Below are positions 41,432-50,443 of a stretch of 64,000 nucleotides of DNA, one piece after another. This stretch comes from Streptomyces bottropensis ATCC 25435. GTDB lineage: Bacteria; Actinomycetota; Actinomycetes; Streptomycetales; Streptomycetaceae. Under the pieces are notes generated by a model. That model searched no databases. It was given only the letters and a program-made list of their open reading frames with translations, and was not told where the DNA came from. Made by a program: the position numbers and the translations under genes. Position 1 is the first letter of the stretch. Each line of letters opens with the position of its first letter. The stretch is taken from contig NZ_KB911581.1 of the NCBI RefSeq assembly GCF_000383595.1, positions 8,391,519 through 8,455,518 of the forward strand, given 5' to 3'.

Positions 41432-42352
41432 CTACTTCACGTCGATGGCGTCGGCCGCCGAGGTCACGGCCGCCGTGCCCGAGCTGCCCGCGAAGACGTA
41501 ACGGTAGGAACCGTCGGCGGACGCCTTGACGGTGGTCTTCAGGGCGCCCGTGGTGGACGTCTTGACCGTCTTGACGTCCGTGTAGGTGGACGTGCCCGCC
41601 TTCTTGAACTGCAGCTTCACGGACTGGCCGCCGTACGCCGGGAACTTCTCGGTGTCCCAGTTGGCACGGGTCAACTTGCTCGTGACCGTGATGGTCTTGC
41701 CCTTCTTGACGGGCTCGGGAGAGGCGTTGGCGCCGGTGAGCTTCGTCTGGCGCTGGACTTTGGCGGTGCCGAGCTTGCCCTGCCAGGTCTCTTGCAGGTC
41801 TCCGGTGAGCGGGTCGCCCCGGAACGCGAGGCCGCCGACCTTCCAGGTCGCGGCCTGCGAGTTGACGAGAGTCTGGCCCGGGTAGAGCTCGATGGACGCC
41901 TTGCAGCCGGCGGTGGTCGAGGAGGTGGCCGTGCAGGTCGCCTCCTCCTCGCCGAACTGCACCGGCACGTCGGACTCGTCGAGCAACGAGCCGGGCATCG
42001 ACTTCAGGTACAGGAACGGCCCGTTGGCGAAGTCCTCGGCGGTGATGTCGACGTCCGCGGCGTGCGTGAGCGTGTAGGTGACCGGCACCGAGCGGTGCTT
42101 GGTCGCGCCGACGACGATCGGCTTGCCGCCGTTCACCTTCATGCCGGAGAAGGAGACGTCGAGGTCCCCCGCGGTCGCGTCGGCGGCGGTGGCCGCGCCG
42201 AACGCCGACGGCCCACCGTCGACGGCTCCGGCCGCCCACTGCGGGGAGGTGGCGATGCCGTTCGCCTCGTCCGCGGCGTACACGGTGGGCACGGCGAAGG
42301 CGGAGAGTGCGAGGGCGCCGGAGACGGCGATCGCGGTGGTGCGGATACGCAT
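41432..42352 (-). CDS. secreted beta-sandwich protein, paralogue B (DUF5707-like)
   Basis: The protein is 306 aa from the ATG at 42352, again following GGGGGAACAC. The signal peptide is MRIRTTAIAVSGALALSAFA...VYA. The domain order matches paralogue A: VPVTYTLTHAADVDITAEDF, a two-Cys segment (EATCTATSSTTAGCKASIEL), NSQAATWKVGGLAFRGDP, then the shared C-module SPEPVKKGKTITVTSKLTRA, VKLQFKKAGTSTYTDVKTVK and DGSYRYVFAGSSGTAAVTSA. It probably folds as two Ig-like sandwiches outside the cell. It has its own strong terminator and presumably its own promoter. No enzymatic motif is visible. Confidence 0.75.
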   Translation of the reverse strand: MRIRTTAIAVSGALALSAFAVPTVYAADEANGIATSPQWAAGAVDGGPSAFGAATAADATAGDLDVSFSGMKVNGGKPIVVGATKHRSVPVTYTLTHAADVDITAEDFANGPFLYLKSMPGSLLDESDVPVQFGEEEATCTATSSTTAGCKASIELYPGQTLVNSQAATWKVGGLAFRGDPLTGDLQETWQGKLGTAKVQRQTKLTGANASPEPVKKGKTITVTSKLTRANWDTEKFPAYGGQSVKLQFKKAGTSTYTDVKTVKTSTTGALKTTVKASADGSYRYVFAGSSGTAAVTSAADAIDVK

Positions 42353-42494
42353 GTGTTCCCCCGGTGGAGAGTGAAGACGTGGGGCCCGACGGCGTTGTCA
42401 CATGGGGCCCCGGTGATCGCGGGCCCGTTGACCCGCGTGCTCTACGGCGTCGGGGCGCACCGGCGGAACCGGCACGCCCCCTTGGTGTGGCTGC

Positions 42495-43274
42495 TTACTT
42501 GACGTCGATGGTGTCGCCCGTGGCGGTCGCGGCCGCCGTGGTCGAGGTGCCCGCGAAGACGTAGCGGTATGTGCCGTCGGCGCTCGCCTTCACCGTGGTG
42601 GAGACATCGCCCGTGGAGGCCGAGTTGACGGTCTTGACCGCCTTGTAGGTGGACGTGCCGCTCTTCTTGAACTGGAGCTGCACCGGCTGACCGCTGAGAG
42701 CACCGTTCACATTGGTGTTCCAGTTGGCGCGGGTCAGCTTGCTGGTGATGGTGATCGTCGCGCCCTTGGCCACGGGCTCCGGGGCGGCGTTGGCAGGCGC
42801 GAGCTGGCTCGCGCGCAGGACCTTGAAGGACTTGGCGTTGTCCTTGATGTAGTAGTCGTAGTCCTTGGCCTGGGCGAGCACCGTGGTCTTCCAGGTACCA
42901 GCGACGGAGTTGATGACGTCGTAGCCCGGCTTGAAGGTGAAGGTCGCCGAGCAGTTGTACTTGGACGACGTCACCTTCTTGCAGCTGATCGGGTCCTTGT
43001 TGGACGCGATGATGCTTTCGGAGGTCTCAACCGTCTGGCCGCGGTACAGGTACGCGCTGGCCGTCCGGTGGCCCGAGTTGTCGGTGACGGTGAACTTGAG
43101 CGTGACCGTCTTGCTGGCCTTGGCACCGACGACGACGGCCTTGCCTCCGTTGACGGAGACATTGCTGATCCTGGTGTCGCCGATGTGGTCGTCGGCCTGC
43201 GCGGCCGGAGCGACGAGGGCGGTCAGAGCCAGGGCGCCGGTGACGGCGACGCCCAGAGTGGCGCGCTTACGCAA
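42495..43274 (-). CDS. secreted beta-sandwich protein, paralogue C (DUF5707-like)
   Basis: The protein is 259 aa. I choose the TTG at 43274: the leader GGGGAAAACA-TTG-CGTAAGCGC aligns with GGGGAACAC-ATG-CG of paralogues A and B. The upstream in-frame GTG would use the ribosome-binding site as codons. The signal peptide is RKRATLGVAVTGALALTALV. The mature part has VSVNGGKAVVVGAKASKTVT, a two-Cys segment (DPISCKKVTSSKYNCSATF) and the common module PEPVAKGATITITSKLTRAN, with DGTYRYVFAGTSTTAAATAT at the end. It completes a tandem triplication. Confidence 0.75.
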   Translation of the reverse strand: MRKRATLGVAVTGALALTALVAPAAQADDHIGDTRISNVSVNGGKAVVVGAKASKTVTLKFTVTDNSGHRTASAYLYRGQTVETSESIIASNKDPISCKKVTSSKYNCSATFTFKPGYDVINSVAGTWKTTVLAQAKDYDYYIKDNAKSFKVLRASQLAPANAAPEPVAKGATITITSKLTRANWNTNVNGALSGQPVQLQFKKSGTSTYKAVKTVNSASTGDVSTTVKASADGTYRYVFAGTSTTAAATATGDTIDVK

Positions 43275-43611
43275 TGTTTTCCCCACGTGGAAGGGATCCC
43301 GCGGACGCTAGGTCGGCACGAGACCCGGTTCAGGTCTGTCGAGCCGGTCAGGTTCCGGGAGTCGTGTGACTCCCGGGACTCCTGAGAAAGCCGTCGGCTC
43401 GGGTGATCAGATCCACGAGGCAGGGGAATGGTTGTACGAGTTCTGCGATTGCGGTGAAGATGTTGCCCGGGTCACACCGAACCTGTGCGCTCCTCGGCCT
43501 CCGATCAGCCGCACCAGCGAAGCCGGGCCAACTCCTCTCGCCTAAGGGCCGCCCCATAAATTGCCGATCAGCGTGAAGGGGTAGTCCGCGGGCTCGTATG
43601 CAGGTCGAGGT
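43275..43611. other. 337-bp gap upstream of paralogue C
   Basis: I see no gene here. It should hold the promoter of paralogue C. One strong hairpin stands out: CCGGGAGTC-GTGT-GACTCCCGG (43355-43376). GC content begins to drop to the right of it, marking the left edge of the accessory patch. Confidence 0.5.
43355..43376. terminator. 9-bp-stem hairpin at the left edge of the low-GC patch
   Basis: CCGGGAGTC and GACTCCCGG pair perfectly around a GTGT tetraloop. No U-tract follows on either strand, so termination is only one option; it could end leftward transcription coming from the accessory patch. Confidence 0.4.
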
Positions 43612-43818
43612 TCACCTGCCGCCCGACTTGATCCATGGCCATTTCACGATGCAGACCACGACAGGCGCAACGAGCATGGTCAGCATCCACAGGCCCACGC
43701 TCGCCGGAGAGTAGATGTAGTAGCGCCAATGCTCTGGTAGGGGCGACGGCGCGAGCAGCAGCAAGATCAGCGTGGCCCATGTGGCCAGCACGGCGACTGC
43801 CATGCGTGCTGCGGTCAT
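43612..43818 (-). CDS. small membrane protein, function unknown
   Basis: The protein is 68 aa from the ATG at 43818, with GAGGGAG about ten bases upstream (a GTG six codons earlier is in frame). It has two hydrophobic helices, AVAVLATWATLILLLLAP and SVGLWMLTMLVAPVVVCIV, joined by LPEHWRYYIYSP, and a basic C-terminus KWPWIKSGGR. I do not recognise a family. Codon use is less GC-biased than in the flanking core genes. Confidence 0.5.
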   Translation of the reverse strand: MTAARMAVAVLATWATLILLLLAPSPLPEHWRYYIYSPASVGLWMLTMLVAPVVVCIVKWPWIKSGGR

Positions 43819-44016
43819 CTCTATCGGCTCCCTCACCGGTGCTCATCTCTATGGAACGGATGACAGGGAGGCTGGGATGATCTTGGTGTGGCTGGTGTGA
43901 CCACGGCGTCGAAGCCGTCCTGGATAGCCGGCGACGGCGTCCACCACGCCATGCTCGGCATCGCCCGTCTACACAACCTCGCGCTGACCGGGTGATCAAA
44001 GCAGAGACGGCCCAGG

Positions 44017-44304
44017 TCAGGCCGGATCAGGGACAGCCCGCCGCAGAGGCCGCTGATGTCCGCAATCCAGCCGGGCGCCGTCGGCATCAACGACTACGTA
44101 GTCCAGAACGACCTTGGTGGGGTCGCCGTCCTCGTAGAGCCACACGGTGATGCAGTCCGTCGAGACGTAGGTGCCGAACCAGACATCGATCCCTTCGGCC
44201 TCCGGCCCGACAGTAAAAGCCTCTCCAGGCTCCAGCCAGTAGTCCTCGCCGTACGGTTCGATGAAGAGACACAGTTCGCTGGCGCCCAAGTTCTTCACAG
44301 GCAT
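44017..44304 (-). CDS. small hypothetical protein
   Basis: The protein is 95 aa from the ATG at 44304 (MPVKNLGASELCLFIEPYGE); two more ATGs lie 12 and 14 codons upstream. It has the composition of a real soluble protein: ELCLFIEPYGEDYWLEPGEA followed by FTVGPEAEGIDVWFGTYVST. It is acidic with alternating hydrophobic residues, suggesting a small beta-barrel. I recall similar unannotated proteins in Streptomyces but no function. It lies beside the IS3 remnant. Confidence 0.6.
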   Translation of the reverse strand: MPVKNLGASELCLFIEPYGEDYWLEPGEAFTVGPEAEGIDVWFGTYVSTDCITVWLYEDGDPTKVVLDYVVVDADGARLDCGHQRPLRRAVPDPA

Positions 44305-44439
44305 CCTGCTGCGTCCCACCGGGCCCCCAAAGATCGCCATCCTCACGAAGGTCTACAGAGTAGCCGCGAGGTCCTATACCACCCCTGGGGGAGCCGTCGA
44401 AAGACCTCACGGGACTTGCGGGACTTGTCTTAGACGGGC

Positions 44440-45115
44440 CTTAAGGAGAACAAGCGGGGCGCGGTCGCCCTGGCTCGCTCCTCCGACAGGCGGGTCTCCA
44501 ACCTGTTCAGGGGACAGCGCCGAGGGGATACAGAACAGCGTCGGACAGTAAGGCCGGCAGCGGCCAGGGGCGCCGACGATCTGAGGACGACCGAGTGGGA
44601 GGAGCTGCGTCGGCAGCGCAGGCCGGACTTCAAGCAGGCTGAGACCATTGAGGCGCTGTGACAAGCGGCTGTTTTTCACGAAGGAGACTGATGGGCGAGC
44701 ACGTGTGTGCGTTCGCCAGAGGCGGAGAAGACCACCGACAAGAGACCGCCGATACACCCCTCTCACTCACGAGGTCACTGTGTTGCTCATGACCTCGCGG
44801 CCCACGTAGGGAGCCGCGCATCCGCGCCGAGCTGAATCGGCTCGGTTTCGCGAACGCGGCATCACCAGAGGTCACGCGCCGCAGGTGGCGGAGCCGGCTC
44901 GTCCGGCGAACGCCATGCCCGCGACGGACCTCAGCCGTGACTTCACCGCCCCGGCAGCATGGCACTTGGCTGGTCAGCGGCATCACCTTCATCGCACGTC
45001 CATGAGCAAATTCACTGTGCGATATATGCCGGTTGAGGATTCGCAGAGCGTGGGACGGACCGGCTCATGCACCAACAGTGCCATTGCCGAGGCGCACTTC
45101 GCAGCGCGTGAGTCC
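44440..45115 (+). mobile_element. decayed IS3-family insertion sequence (orfA and orfB remnants)
   Basis: Three segments match IS3-family proteins in order. First, an OrfA-like stretch (44440-44658) reads KENKRGAVALARSSDRRVSN and later EWEELRRQRRPDFKQAE, aligning with the HTH and leucine-zipper regions, then a stop. Second, the orfA/orfB junction (44660-44740) has FFTKETDG and PEAEKTT in different frames. Third, an OrfB-like part has RIRAELNRLGF (near 44818), DLSRDFTAPA (near 44930) and SVGRTGSCTNSAIAEAHFAA (near 45045), the DDE region with its last Glu. Internal deletion and frameshifts make it inactive. I could not define terminal repeats. Confidence 0.75.
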
Positions 45116-45216
45116 GGCAGTGCCGCGCCGGAGATAGTACTCACGGCGGTCGCACCGAGCTGCGGGACACAAGTGCGAGCCCCGCAGCCCGATGCGACTA
45201 AGCCAGGTCGTGGGAG

Positions 45217-46239
45217 TCAGCTCTCCGTATCGGTCGGGAGGAGGTCCCCTACCTCGATGCCGCAGTCCGCCTCGATCTTGGTGATCGATTGCAGTCGGGC
45301 TTCGCTCTTCGTAAGGTCGGGACCGCCAGGCTCGTCGCTCAGACGCAGTTGCGCCTCGTAAACGTGCAACGCCGCATACGATCCGAGCGTGCTGAGATCC
45401 TCAATGACATCACCGAGTTCATCCACTGTGTGCTTGCTGGCTTCGGACACTGCGAGCGGCGCAGCCACGGAACAGAAGGTGTCTGGCGGCTCGGGTACCA
45501 CTCCCGCGACCTCGCGGTATCGGTCGGTAGCGTCAAGGTCGAAGTGCTGGGCTGCCTTCGGATCAGGAGTGGTGCTCTGCAACAGGCTCTTGACATTTGT
45601 GGCCGACTTCCCGGCCGTCCGGTAGGACACAGGTTCCTCAGCACCGGGGACCACCTGCTGCTCAACTTCCGCTTGGTAGGCCGCGACGGACAAAGGTGCT
45701 CCCTGGTATTCCCCCTGTCCTACCTGCCCCTCGTCGTACGGAAGAATTCCTCCTGCTCCCAGAGGTGACCAATCACCGTCGGAGAAGTGGGCGAAGACGA
45801 TGACATAGTCATGACCCACTTCAAGTCGTGAGGAGTCGTGCGACCCCACGCGAAGGCGTACACCGTCCTTGAGCTGCCACCCGTTGACAGGTATGGAAAG
45901 AGTGTCGGGCAGAGCCGCTGCGCCGGACCGCGCCCAGACGCGCTCCTTCACCCGCAAGTCGACCGTCCTCGACAAATACGCCTCTCCGCTCTCGGTTTCT
46001 TCCGCGGTGGCCGTACCCGCGTGTTCAGCCTCGACTGTCACCACGGCAGTCTGATCTCCGTATGACACCCAGTCGGTCGCGCTTTCGGCAGGCACTGCAT
46101 ACAGCGACTCGGCCAGGAGGACGTCCGAACGGGCCTCGCGAGCCTGGCTGTCGTAGGCGAACGGAATGAGCACAGCCGAACCGACGAGAGCCGCTCCCAA
46201 CCCAGCCCCTGCAATCTTCGCACCCTTGGTCATATGCAC
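45217..46239 (-). CDS. membrane-anchored extracytoplasmic protein of unknown function
   Basis: The protein is 340 aa from the GTG at 46239, which follows AAGGGGG with a six-base spacer; an ATG two codons later and one overlapping the upstream stop (TGATG at 46260) are alternatives. An N-terminal helix (AKIAGAGLGAALVGSAVLIP) anchors or exports it. The rest is soluble and acidic with DLRVKERVWARSGAA and LEVGHDYVIVFAHFSDGDWS, plus two cysteines near the C-terminus. No family is recognised. It directly follows the metalloprotease gene on the same strand, so the two probably form one unit. Confidence 0.65.
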   Translation of the reverse strand: MHMTKGAKIAGAGLGAALVGSAVLIPFAYDSQAREARSDVLLAESLYAVPAESATDWVSYGDQTAVVTVEAEHAGTATAEETESGEAYLSRTVDLRVKERVWARSGAAALPDTLSIPVNGWQLKDGVRLRVGSHDSSRLEVGHDYVIVFAHFSDGDWSPLGAGGILPYDEGQVGQGEYQGAPLSVAAYQAEVEQQVVPGAEEPVSYRTAGKSATNVKSLLQSTTPDPKAAQHFDLDATDRYREVAGVVPEPPDTFCSVAAPLAVSEASKHTVDELGDVIEDLSTLGSYAALHVYEAQLRLSDEPGGPDLTKSEARLQSITKIEADCGIEVGDLLPTDTES

Positions 46240-46259
46240 GGGATTCCCCCTTATCCGCA

Positions 46260-46877
46260 TCAGTAAGTCGAATTGATGTTGTCTCGGTTGTTCGCGCCGA
46301 GCCGGTACGTGGGGTCGTAGGACATGCATCCAAGAGCGGGGTCGCGAAGGAGCTTGCGCGGGTTCGCCTCAGTGCCGTGAGTCAGACCCACGGCATGGCC
46401 TGTCTCATGACACACATGCCACTTGTTGAGCTTGCCCATCTCGCTGTGATCCGAGTTGATGAGGATGTGGTGCTGGTCGCATTTCCTGGACGTAACAGCG
46501 TCATCACACCACGTGACGCCTACCACCGTCTTATACAGCCGCTTGGACTTGTAGATGATGTCGGTCTCCGAGTCGCCTTTATAGACGCCGGACGACGAAA
46601 CCTGCACGGCAAGGTCCGTAGGTCCGTAAAAATCCTTGACTGTTCTCGAGATGGTACGTCTCTCTGCGCTGTCGAGGCTCTTCTCGCTGTATATGGTGAG
46701 CGCCCTGTTGTCGGTCTGACAGAACGTGTCGTTCAATTCACCATCCACACAGCGTGGGCCGTAATTCGCGGTCGGGTACATGTTGTCCGTGTACGCAGCC
46801 TGCACAACAGTTGCTCCAGCAACCACTGTCACAGCCGCAGCCGCTCCAATGAAAGCCGTCCTTCGATTGAATGCCAT
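46260..46877 (-). CDS. secreted zinc metalloprotease, metzincin-like
   Basis: The protein is 205 aa from the ATG at 46877, with AAGGGG upstream. The signal peptide is NRRTAFIGAAAAVTVVAGAT. The zinc site is HETGHAVGLTH (His157, Glu158, His161, His167), the long HExxHxxGxxH motif of metzincins, followed by a Met-turn candidate GCMSYDP (Met185). Six cysteines could form disulfides outside the cell. The short length and the matrixin-like motif suggest a small secreted endopeptidase; I cannot place it in a named subfamily. It is cotranscribed with the membrane-anchored protein downstream. Confidence 0.82.
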   Translation of the reverse strand: MAFNRRTAFIGAAAAVTVVAGATVVQAAYTDNMYPTANYGPRCVDGELNDTFCQTDNRALTIYSEKSLDSAERRTISRTVKDFYGPTDLAVQVSSSGVYKGDSETDIIYKSKRLYKTVVGVTWCDDAVTSRKCDQHHILINSDHSEMGKLNKWHVCHETGHAVGLTHGTEANPRKLLRDPALGCMSYDPTYRLGANNRDNINSTY

Positions 46878-47118
46878 AGACGGAACCCCTTCTTTCCCTC
46901 GCTCCTATGGCGCCACAGGACCGCCTGTGATGCCGAGCGGAAATTCCATCTTGAATGAAGTTCCGCCACAAGCCGCCCGAGGGGGAAAGCTTGGCGCAAA
47001 ACAAACCGGAAAGGACTGAATATGCATGCTGTGAAGACCGCCGATATTTGCGGCCCGGTCATGAAGTGCCAGCACGACCCTGGTGGAGAGCGGAAATAGC
47101 GGCTCGTAAGGGTGCAGC

Positions 47119-50100
47119 TCAGTCGAACCAGCGGTCCCGTGCCAGCTCCGCCGTCCTGGACGGGTCTTCGAGCAGGGCGGCCACCTCGAAGCGGCGCGGC
47201 CACTGGCCCGCCGCCCAGGCGAGCCCGGCGGCGACGCCCTCCAGGGTGGCGGCGTGCAGGACGCCGTCGCGGGTGCGGCGCCAGTCCAGCTCGACGCCGT
47301 CGACGACCAGCTCCTCGTGCTCCACGTACGACGCGGGGGTGGCCGGGCCGAGCAGGATCCGTACCGCTTCCGGAACGTCGTGCTCCGCGCCCTGGGAGTC
47401 CACCTCCCCGGTGACCGACTCGCTGAGCCGCCGCACCTGGAACAGCTCGGCCAACTCCCCGGCCCGTGAAGGCCGTACGGGCAGCAGGGGCATACCGGCG
47501 GTGAAGGGCAGCAGGTCGGGGGAGTCGACGACGACGGCGTCGGCCGCGTCCACGACGGCCACCTCGCCGTCCACCACCGCGCGCAACTCGTCGGGCAGGG
47601 TCACCTGTTCCGGGTCGAGGTCGGCCAGGGCGCCGTACAGGCCGTGGAGTTGGGCGGCGGAGACGGGGAGGTCCGGGTCGGCCAGCCGGTCCAGCAGTTC
47701 GGCGGCGCCGCCCGGCTCGTCCAGCAGCGCGGCCACCGAGGTGCGCACACCCAGCGCCCGCAGGACCTGCTCGTCGTCGAAGCCGGTGGCGTCGGCCTCG
47801 TCGTACAGGCCGCGCAGCAGCGGGTCGCCGCCGGCCGCGAGGAGGCCGGCGGGGCGGCGGCCGTCGAGGACCGGGTGTCCGCGCAGCCACCAGGCGGTGT
47901 AGGGGCGTACGACCTCGTGCGTGCCGTCCGGGAGCAGGATGCGGACCGGCTGGACGAGAGCGTCGCGCAGCGGGGGCCGGGCGAGCAGGGCGAGCGCCTC
48001 CGGCCAGCGGTCCTCGTCGACGAGGTCCAGGTCGCGCACGGCCACGATCTCCGTCGCGACCGGCGGCACGGGGCTGTCCGGGAACCGGTCGAGGATGTCC
48101 TCGGACCAGACGTCCACCGCGTCGAGCAGCCCGGCGTCGTCCGGCTCGGCGAAGTCCCCGTCGCGCGGCTCCAGTTCGTCGGGGTCGAGGACGACGTCGG
48201 TGGCCCGGACGAGAGCGAAGGTGGCGAGGACCCCGCAGGCCGCCAGGGGCTGTTCGCCCCAGCGGTCGGCCAGTTCGGCGTCCACGAGGGCGAGTTCGTC
48301 CTCGCGCATGACCTGGGCGAAGGAGCTGCCGGGGAGGACTAGTTCACCGGCGGGGGCCAGTTCGCCCTCCTCGTCGGGCAGGGCGAGGGCGCCGAGCCAG
48401 GGTTCGTCGCCGGGGTCGAGCGCGGCGTCACGGACCAGGGCGAGGACGAGGTCGGCGAGTTCGTCGGCGTCCGGCCGGCCGTCCTCCTCGTCCCAGACGC
48501 CGCCCTCGTCGTCCAGCGACGCGGCGACGGCGGCCCGGACCTGCGGGGTGGTGAGCACGGCGCGCGGGGTCGCGGGCAGGGCGCCCAGCTTCTCCAGCAG
48601 CGGATGCGCGGCGTCCGGGTGGGCGACCTTCAGGCCGAGGCGGGCGAGGGTGTCGGCGCGGGCCGCCTGCGGGCCGTCGGGGGCGGGGAGGAGGATCTGC
48701 CGCGGCCCGATGGTGGTCCGCCCGTCCGCGAGCGGGACGGGCAGGCCGGACAGCCGGTCCGGGTCGACACCGGCGAGGCTGTCGTAGAGCCGCCACCACC
48801 AGTCGGGCGCCTTCTCCAGGCCCGCGAGCCGGTCGATGACGTCCCCCAGCGGCAGGCGCGCGACGCCCAGCGCGCGCAGCTCCGCGCGCCGTTCGAGCCC
48901 GGCGGGCAGCAGGCTGGGCAGGACGTCGGCGAGCACCCGCACGGTCTCGGCGCCGGCGCCCTCGACGACCTCGGCGTCACGGGGGCGCAGGGCGGCGGGC
49001 AGGTCGTCCAGCTCGTCGTCGGGCTCGGGCGTCACCGCACGCGGCAGGAACGCGGTGCGCGGCAGCCGCTCCAGGATCGCCTGGCGCAGCGCCCCGTCCA
49101 GCTCACCCTTGCCCAGCGGGCCGGGCACCAGGTCGATGATCCCCTCGCCCACCGGCTCCCAGGCGGCCAGCAGCGCGGCGTACGCGTCCGCCGCACGCTG
49201 CACGAGGAAGTCGGTGAGCGGGCCGGGCGCCGCGCGCCGGCGGGTCGTGTCCAGGGGGAAGGAGGCGATGAGCAGCGCGGGCACGCCGAGGGCCTCGTCG
49301 CTGGGGGTGGGCGCGTGCACGACGGCGCTGGTGCGCGGGCGGACCGGTGCGCCGTCGGGCCCGGTCGGCACGGCCCAGGTGACGGACCAGTGCGGACGCA
49401 GCCGCTCCTCGACGGGCCGGTCGGCGAGCAGCACGGCATCGAGCGCCCCGTGCTCGGCGACGGTGCGCCAGCGCGTGACCCCGTCCCGTGAGTCCTCGAC
49501 GACGACGTGCGCCCCCTCCACGCTCCGCCGCATCGTCCGCACCTCGTCGGCGCCGATCTCGATGACGACCTCGTCGAGACCGGGCAGGGCGAGGAGCAGC
49601 GCGTCGTCGACCGCGTGCAGCAGCCGCTCGGCCAGATCGGCGGCGGCGGTGTCGCGCAGCGGCAGGATGACCACGGTGTCGTACGACTCCGGGGCGGTCC
49701 CCTCGGCCGCGAACGGCAGCCGCAGCAACGGCACATGCCCGTCCCGGCGGCGGATCTCGTCCCCGAGGCCGGGGCTGTGCCGGGCGGTGTCGGCGGCGAG
49801 CAGCCGCGCCTCGGCGAGCGACCAGCGGATACCGCCGTGCCGCCCGATGACGGCGGGCTCGTCGGTGACCGCGAGCACGGCGGCGAAACCCACACCGAAA
49901 CGGCCGACGGCACCGTCGTGGGAGTCCTGGCTGTCCCGCTTCGCGGACGCGCGGAGCGTGGACAGCGACTCGACGCCGCCCGCGTCGAGGGGCGCGCCGG
50001 TGTTGGCGGCGACGAGGACGCCGTCCCGCAGCGTCAGCCGCAGCCGGCCCGGCACCTTGGCGCGCGCGGCGGCGTCGGCGGCGTTCTGCGCCAACTCCAC

Positions 50101-50265
50101 GACGAGACGGTCCCGGTAGCCGCCGAGGACGAGGTCCTCCTCGGAGTTGGCATCCTCACGGAACCGGGCCGGACTGGTAGCCCAGGCGTCGAGCACGCCC
50201 CGCCGCAGCCGAGCCGTCCCGAACGGGTCCGCACCCTCGGCCGCCGGCCGCACGAACTTGCTCAC
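47119..50265 (-). CDS. HSP90/sacsin-like GHKL ATPase, large actinobacterial protein
   Basis: The protein is 1048 aa from a GTG preceded by GGAGG. The GHKL ATPase domain is at the N-terminus: VVELAQNAADAAARA (N-box), GVLVAANTGAPLDAGGVESL and VGRFGVGFAAVLAVTDEPAV (G-box), as in Hsp90 and sacsin. The remaining ~750 residues are acidic, Leu-rich and without known enzymatic motifs. Actinobacterial genomes keep one such gene, usually annotated as a molecular chaperone. A role in protein quality control is inferred from the ATPase type. The DUF3027 gene lies upstream on the same strand. Confidence 0.85.
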   Translation of the reverse strand: MSKFVRPAAEGADPFGTARLRRGVLDAWATSPARFREDANSEEDLVLGGYRDRLVVELAQNAADAAARAKVPGRLRLTLRDGVLVAANTGAPLDAGGVESLSTLRASAKRDSQDSHDGAVGRFGVGFAAVLAVTDEPAVIGRHGGIRWSLAEARLLAADTARHSPGLGDEIRRRDGHVPLLRLPFAAEGTAPESYDTVVILPLRDTAAADLAERLLHAVDDALLLALPGLDEVVIEIGADEVRTMRRSVEGAHVVVEDSRDGVTRWRTVAEHGALDAVLLADRPVEERLRPHWSVTWAVPTGPDGAPVRPRTSAVVHAPTPSDEALGVPALLIASFPLDTTRRRAAPGPLTDFLVQRAADAYAALLAAWEPVGEGIIDLVPGPLGKGELDGALRQAILERLPRTAFLPRAVTPEPDDELDDLPAALRPRDAEVVEGAGAETVRVLADVLPSLLPAGLERRAELRALGVARLPLGDVIDRLAGLEKAPDWWWRLYDSLAGVDPDRLSGLPVPLADGRTTIGPRQILLPAPDGPQAARADTLARLGLKVAHPDAAHPLLEKLGALPATPRAVLTTPQVRAAVAASLDDEGGVWDEEDGRPDADELADLVLALVRDAALDPGDEPWLGALALPDEEGELAPAGELVLPGSSFAQVMREDELALVDAELADRWGEQPLAACGVLATFALVRATDVVLDPDELEPRDGDFAEPDDAGLLDAVDVWSEDILDRFPDSPVPPVATEIVAVRDLDLVDEDRWPEALALLARPPLRDALVQPVRILLPDGTHEVVRPYTAWWLRGHPVLDGRRPAGLLAAGGDPLLRGLYDEADATGFDDEQVLRALGVRTSVAALLDEPGGAAELLDRLADPDLPVSAAQLHGLYGALADLDPEQVTLPDELRAVVDGEVAVVDAADAVVVDSPDLLPFTAGMPLLPVRPSRAGELAELFQVRRLSESVTGEVDSQGAEHDVPEAVRILLGPATPASYVEHEELVVDGVELDWRRTRDGVLHAATLEGVAAGLAWAAGQWPRRFEVAALLEDPSRTAELARDRWFD

Positions 50266-50378
50266 GGTTCATCCTCCATGTCGCCAGGTGCACGAAGGTA
50301 CCGCGTCGCCGCGCTGGCTAGGCTGGATGCCCAGGGGGGTGGGGGGTAGCTGTACTTCGGCGGGTGCGGGCGCGCGCG

Positions 50379-50436
50379 GCTTCTCGCGCGGTTCGACGCG
50401 CCCCCGAGAAGCAGGGGCCGCGCCCCGTGCTTCTCC
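50379..50436. repeat. dispersed intergenic element (copy 4)
   Basis: GCTTCTCGCGCGGTTCGACG leads into GAGAAGCAGGGGCCGCGCCC and GTGCTTCTCC. It is the same arrangement as the 26.8-kb copy with scattered substitutions, and the CTTCTCG/CGAGAAG ends pair into a hairpin. Confidence 0.6.
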
Positions 50437-50443
50437 GGCCCAC

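Noticed and set aside
43870-43998. Plus-strand peptide VTTASKPSWIAGDGVHHAML... as a transposase fragment
   Set aside because: Reads like coding sequence, but I could not match it to a transposase family with confidence and it has no start with a ribosome-binding site.
44407-44766. 119-residue minus-strand frame in the IS3 area
   Set aside because: Opposite strand to the recognised OrfA remnant; composition is arbitrary and no ribosome-binding site is present.
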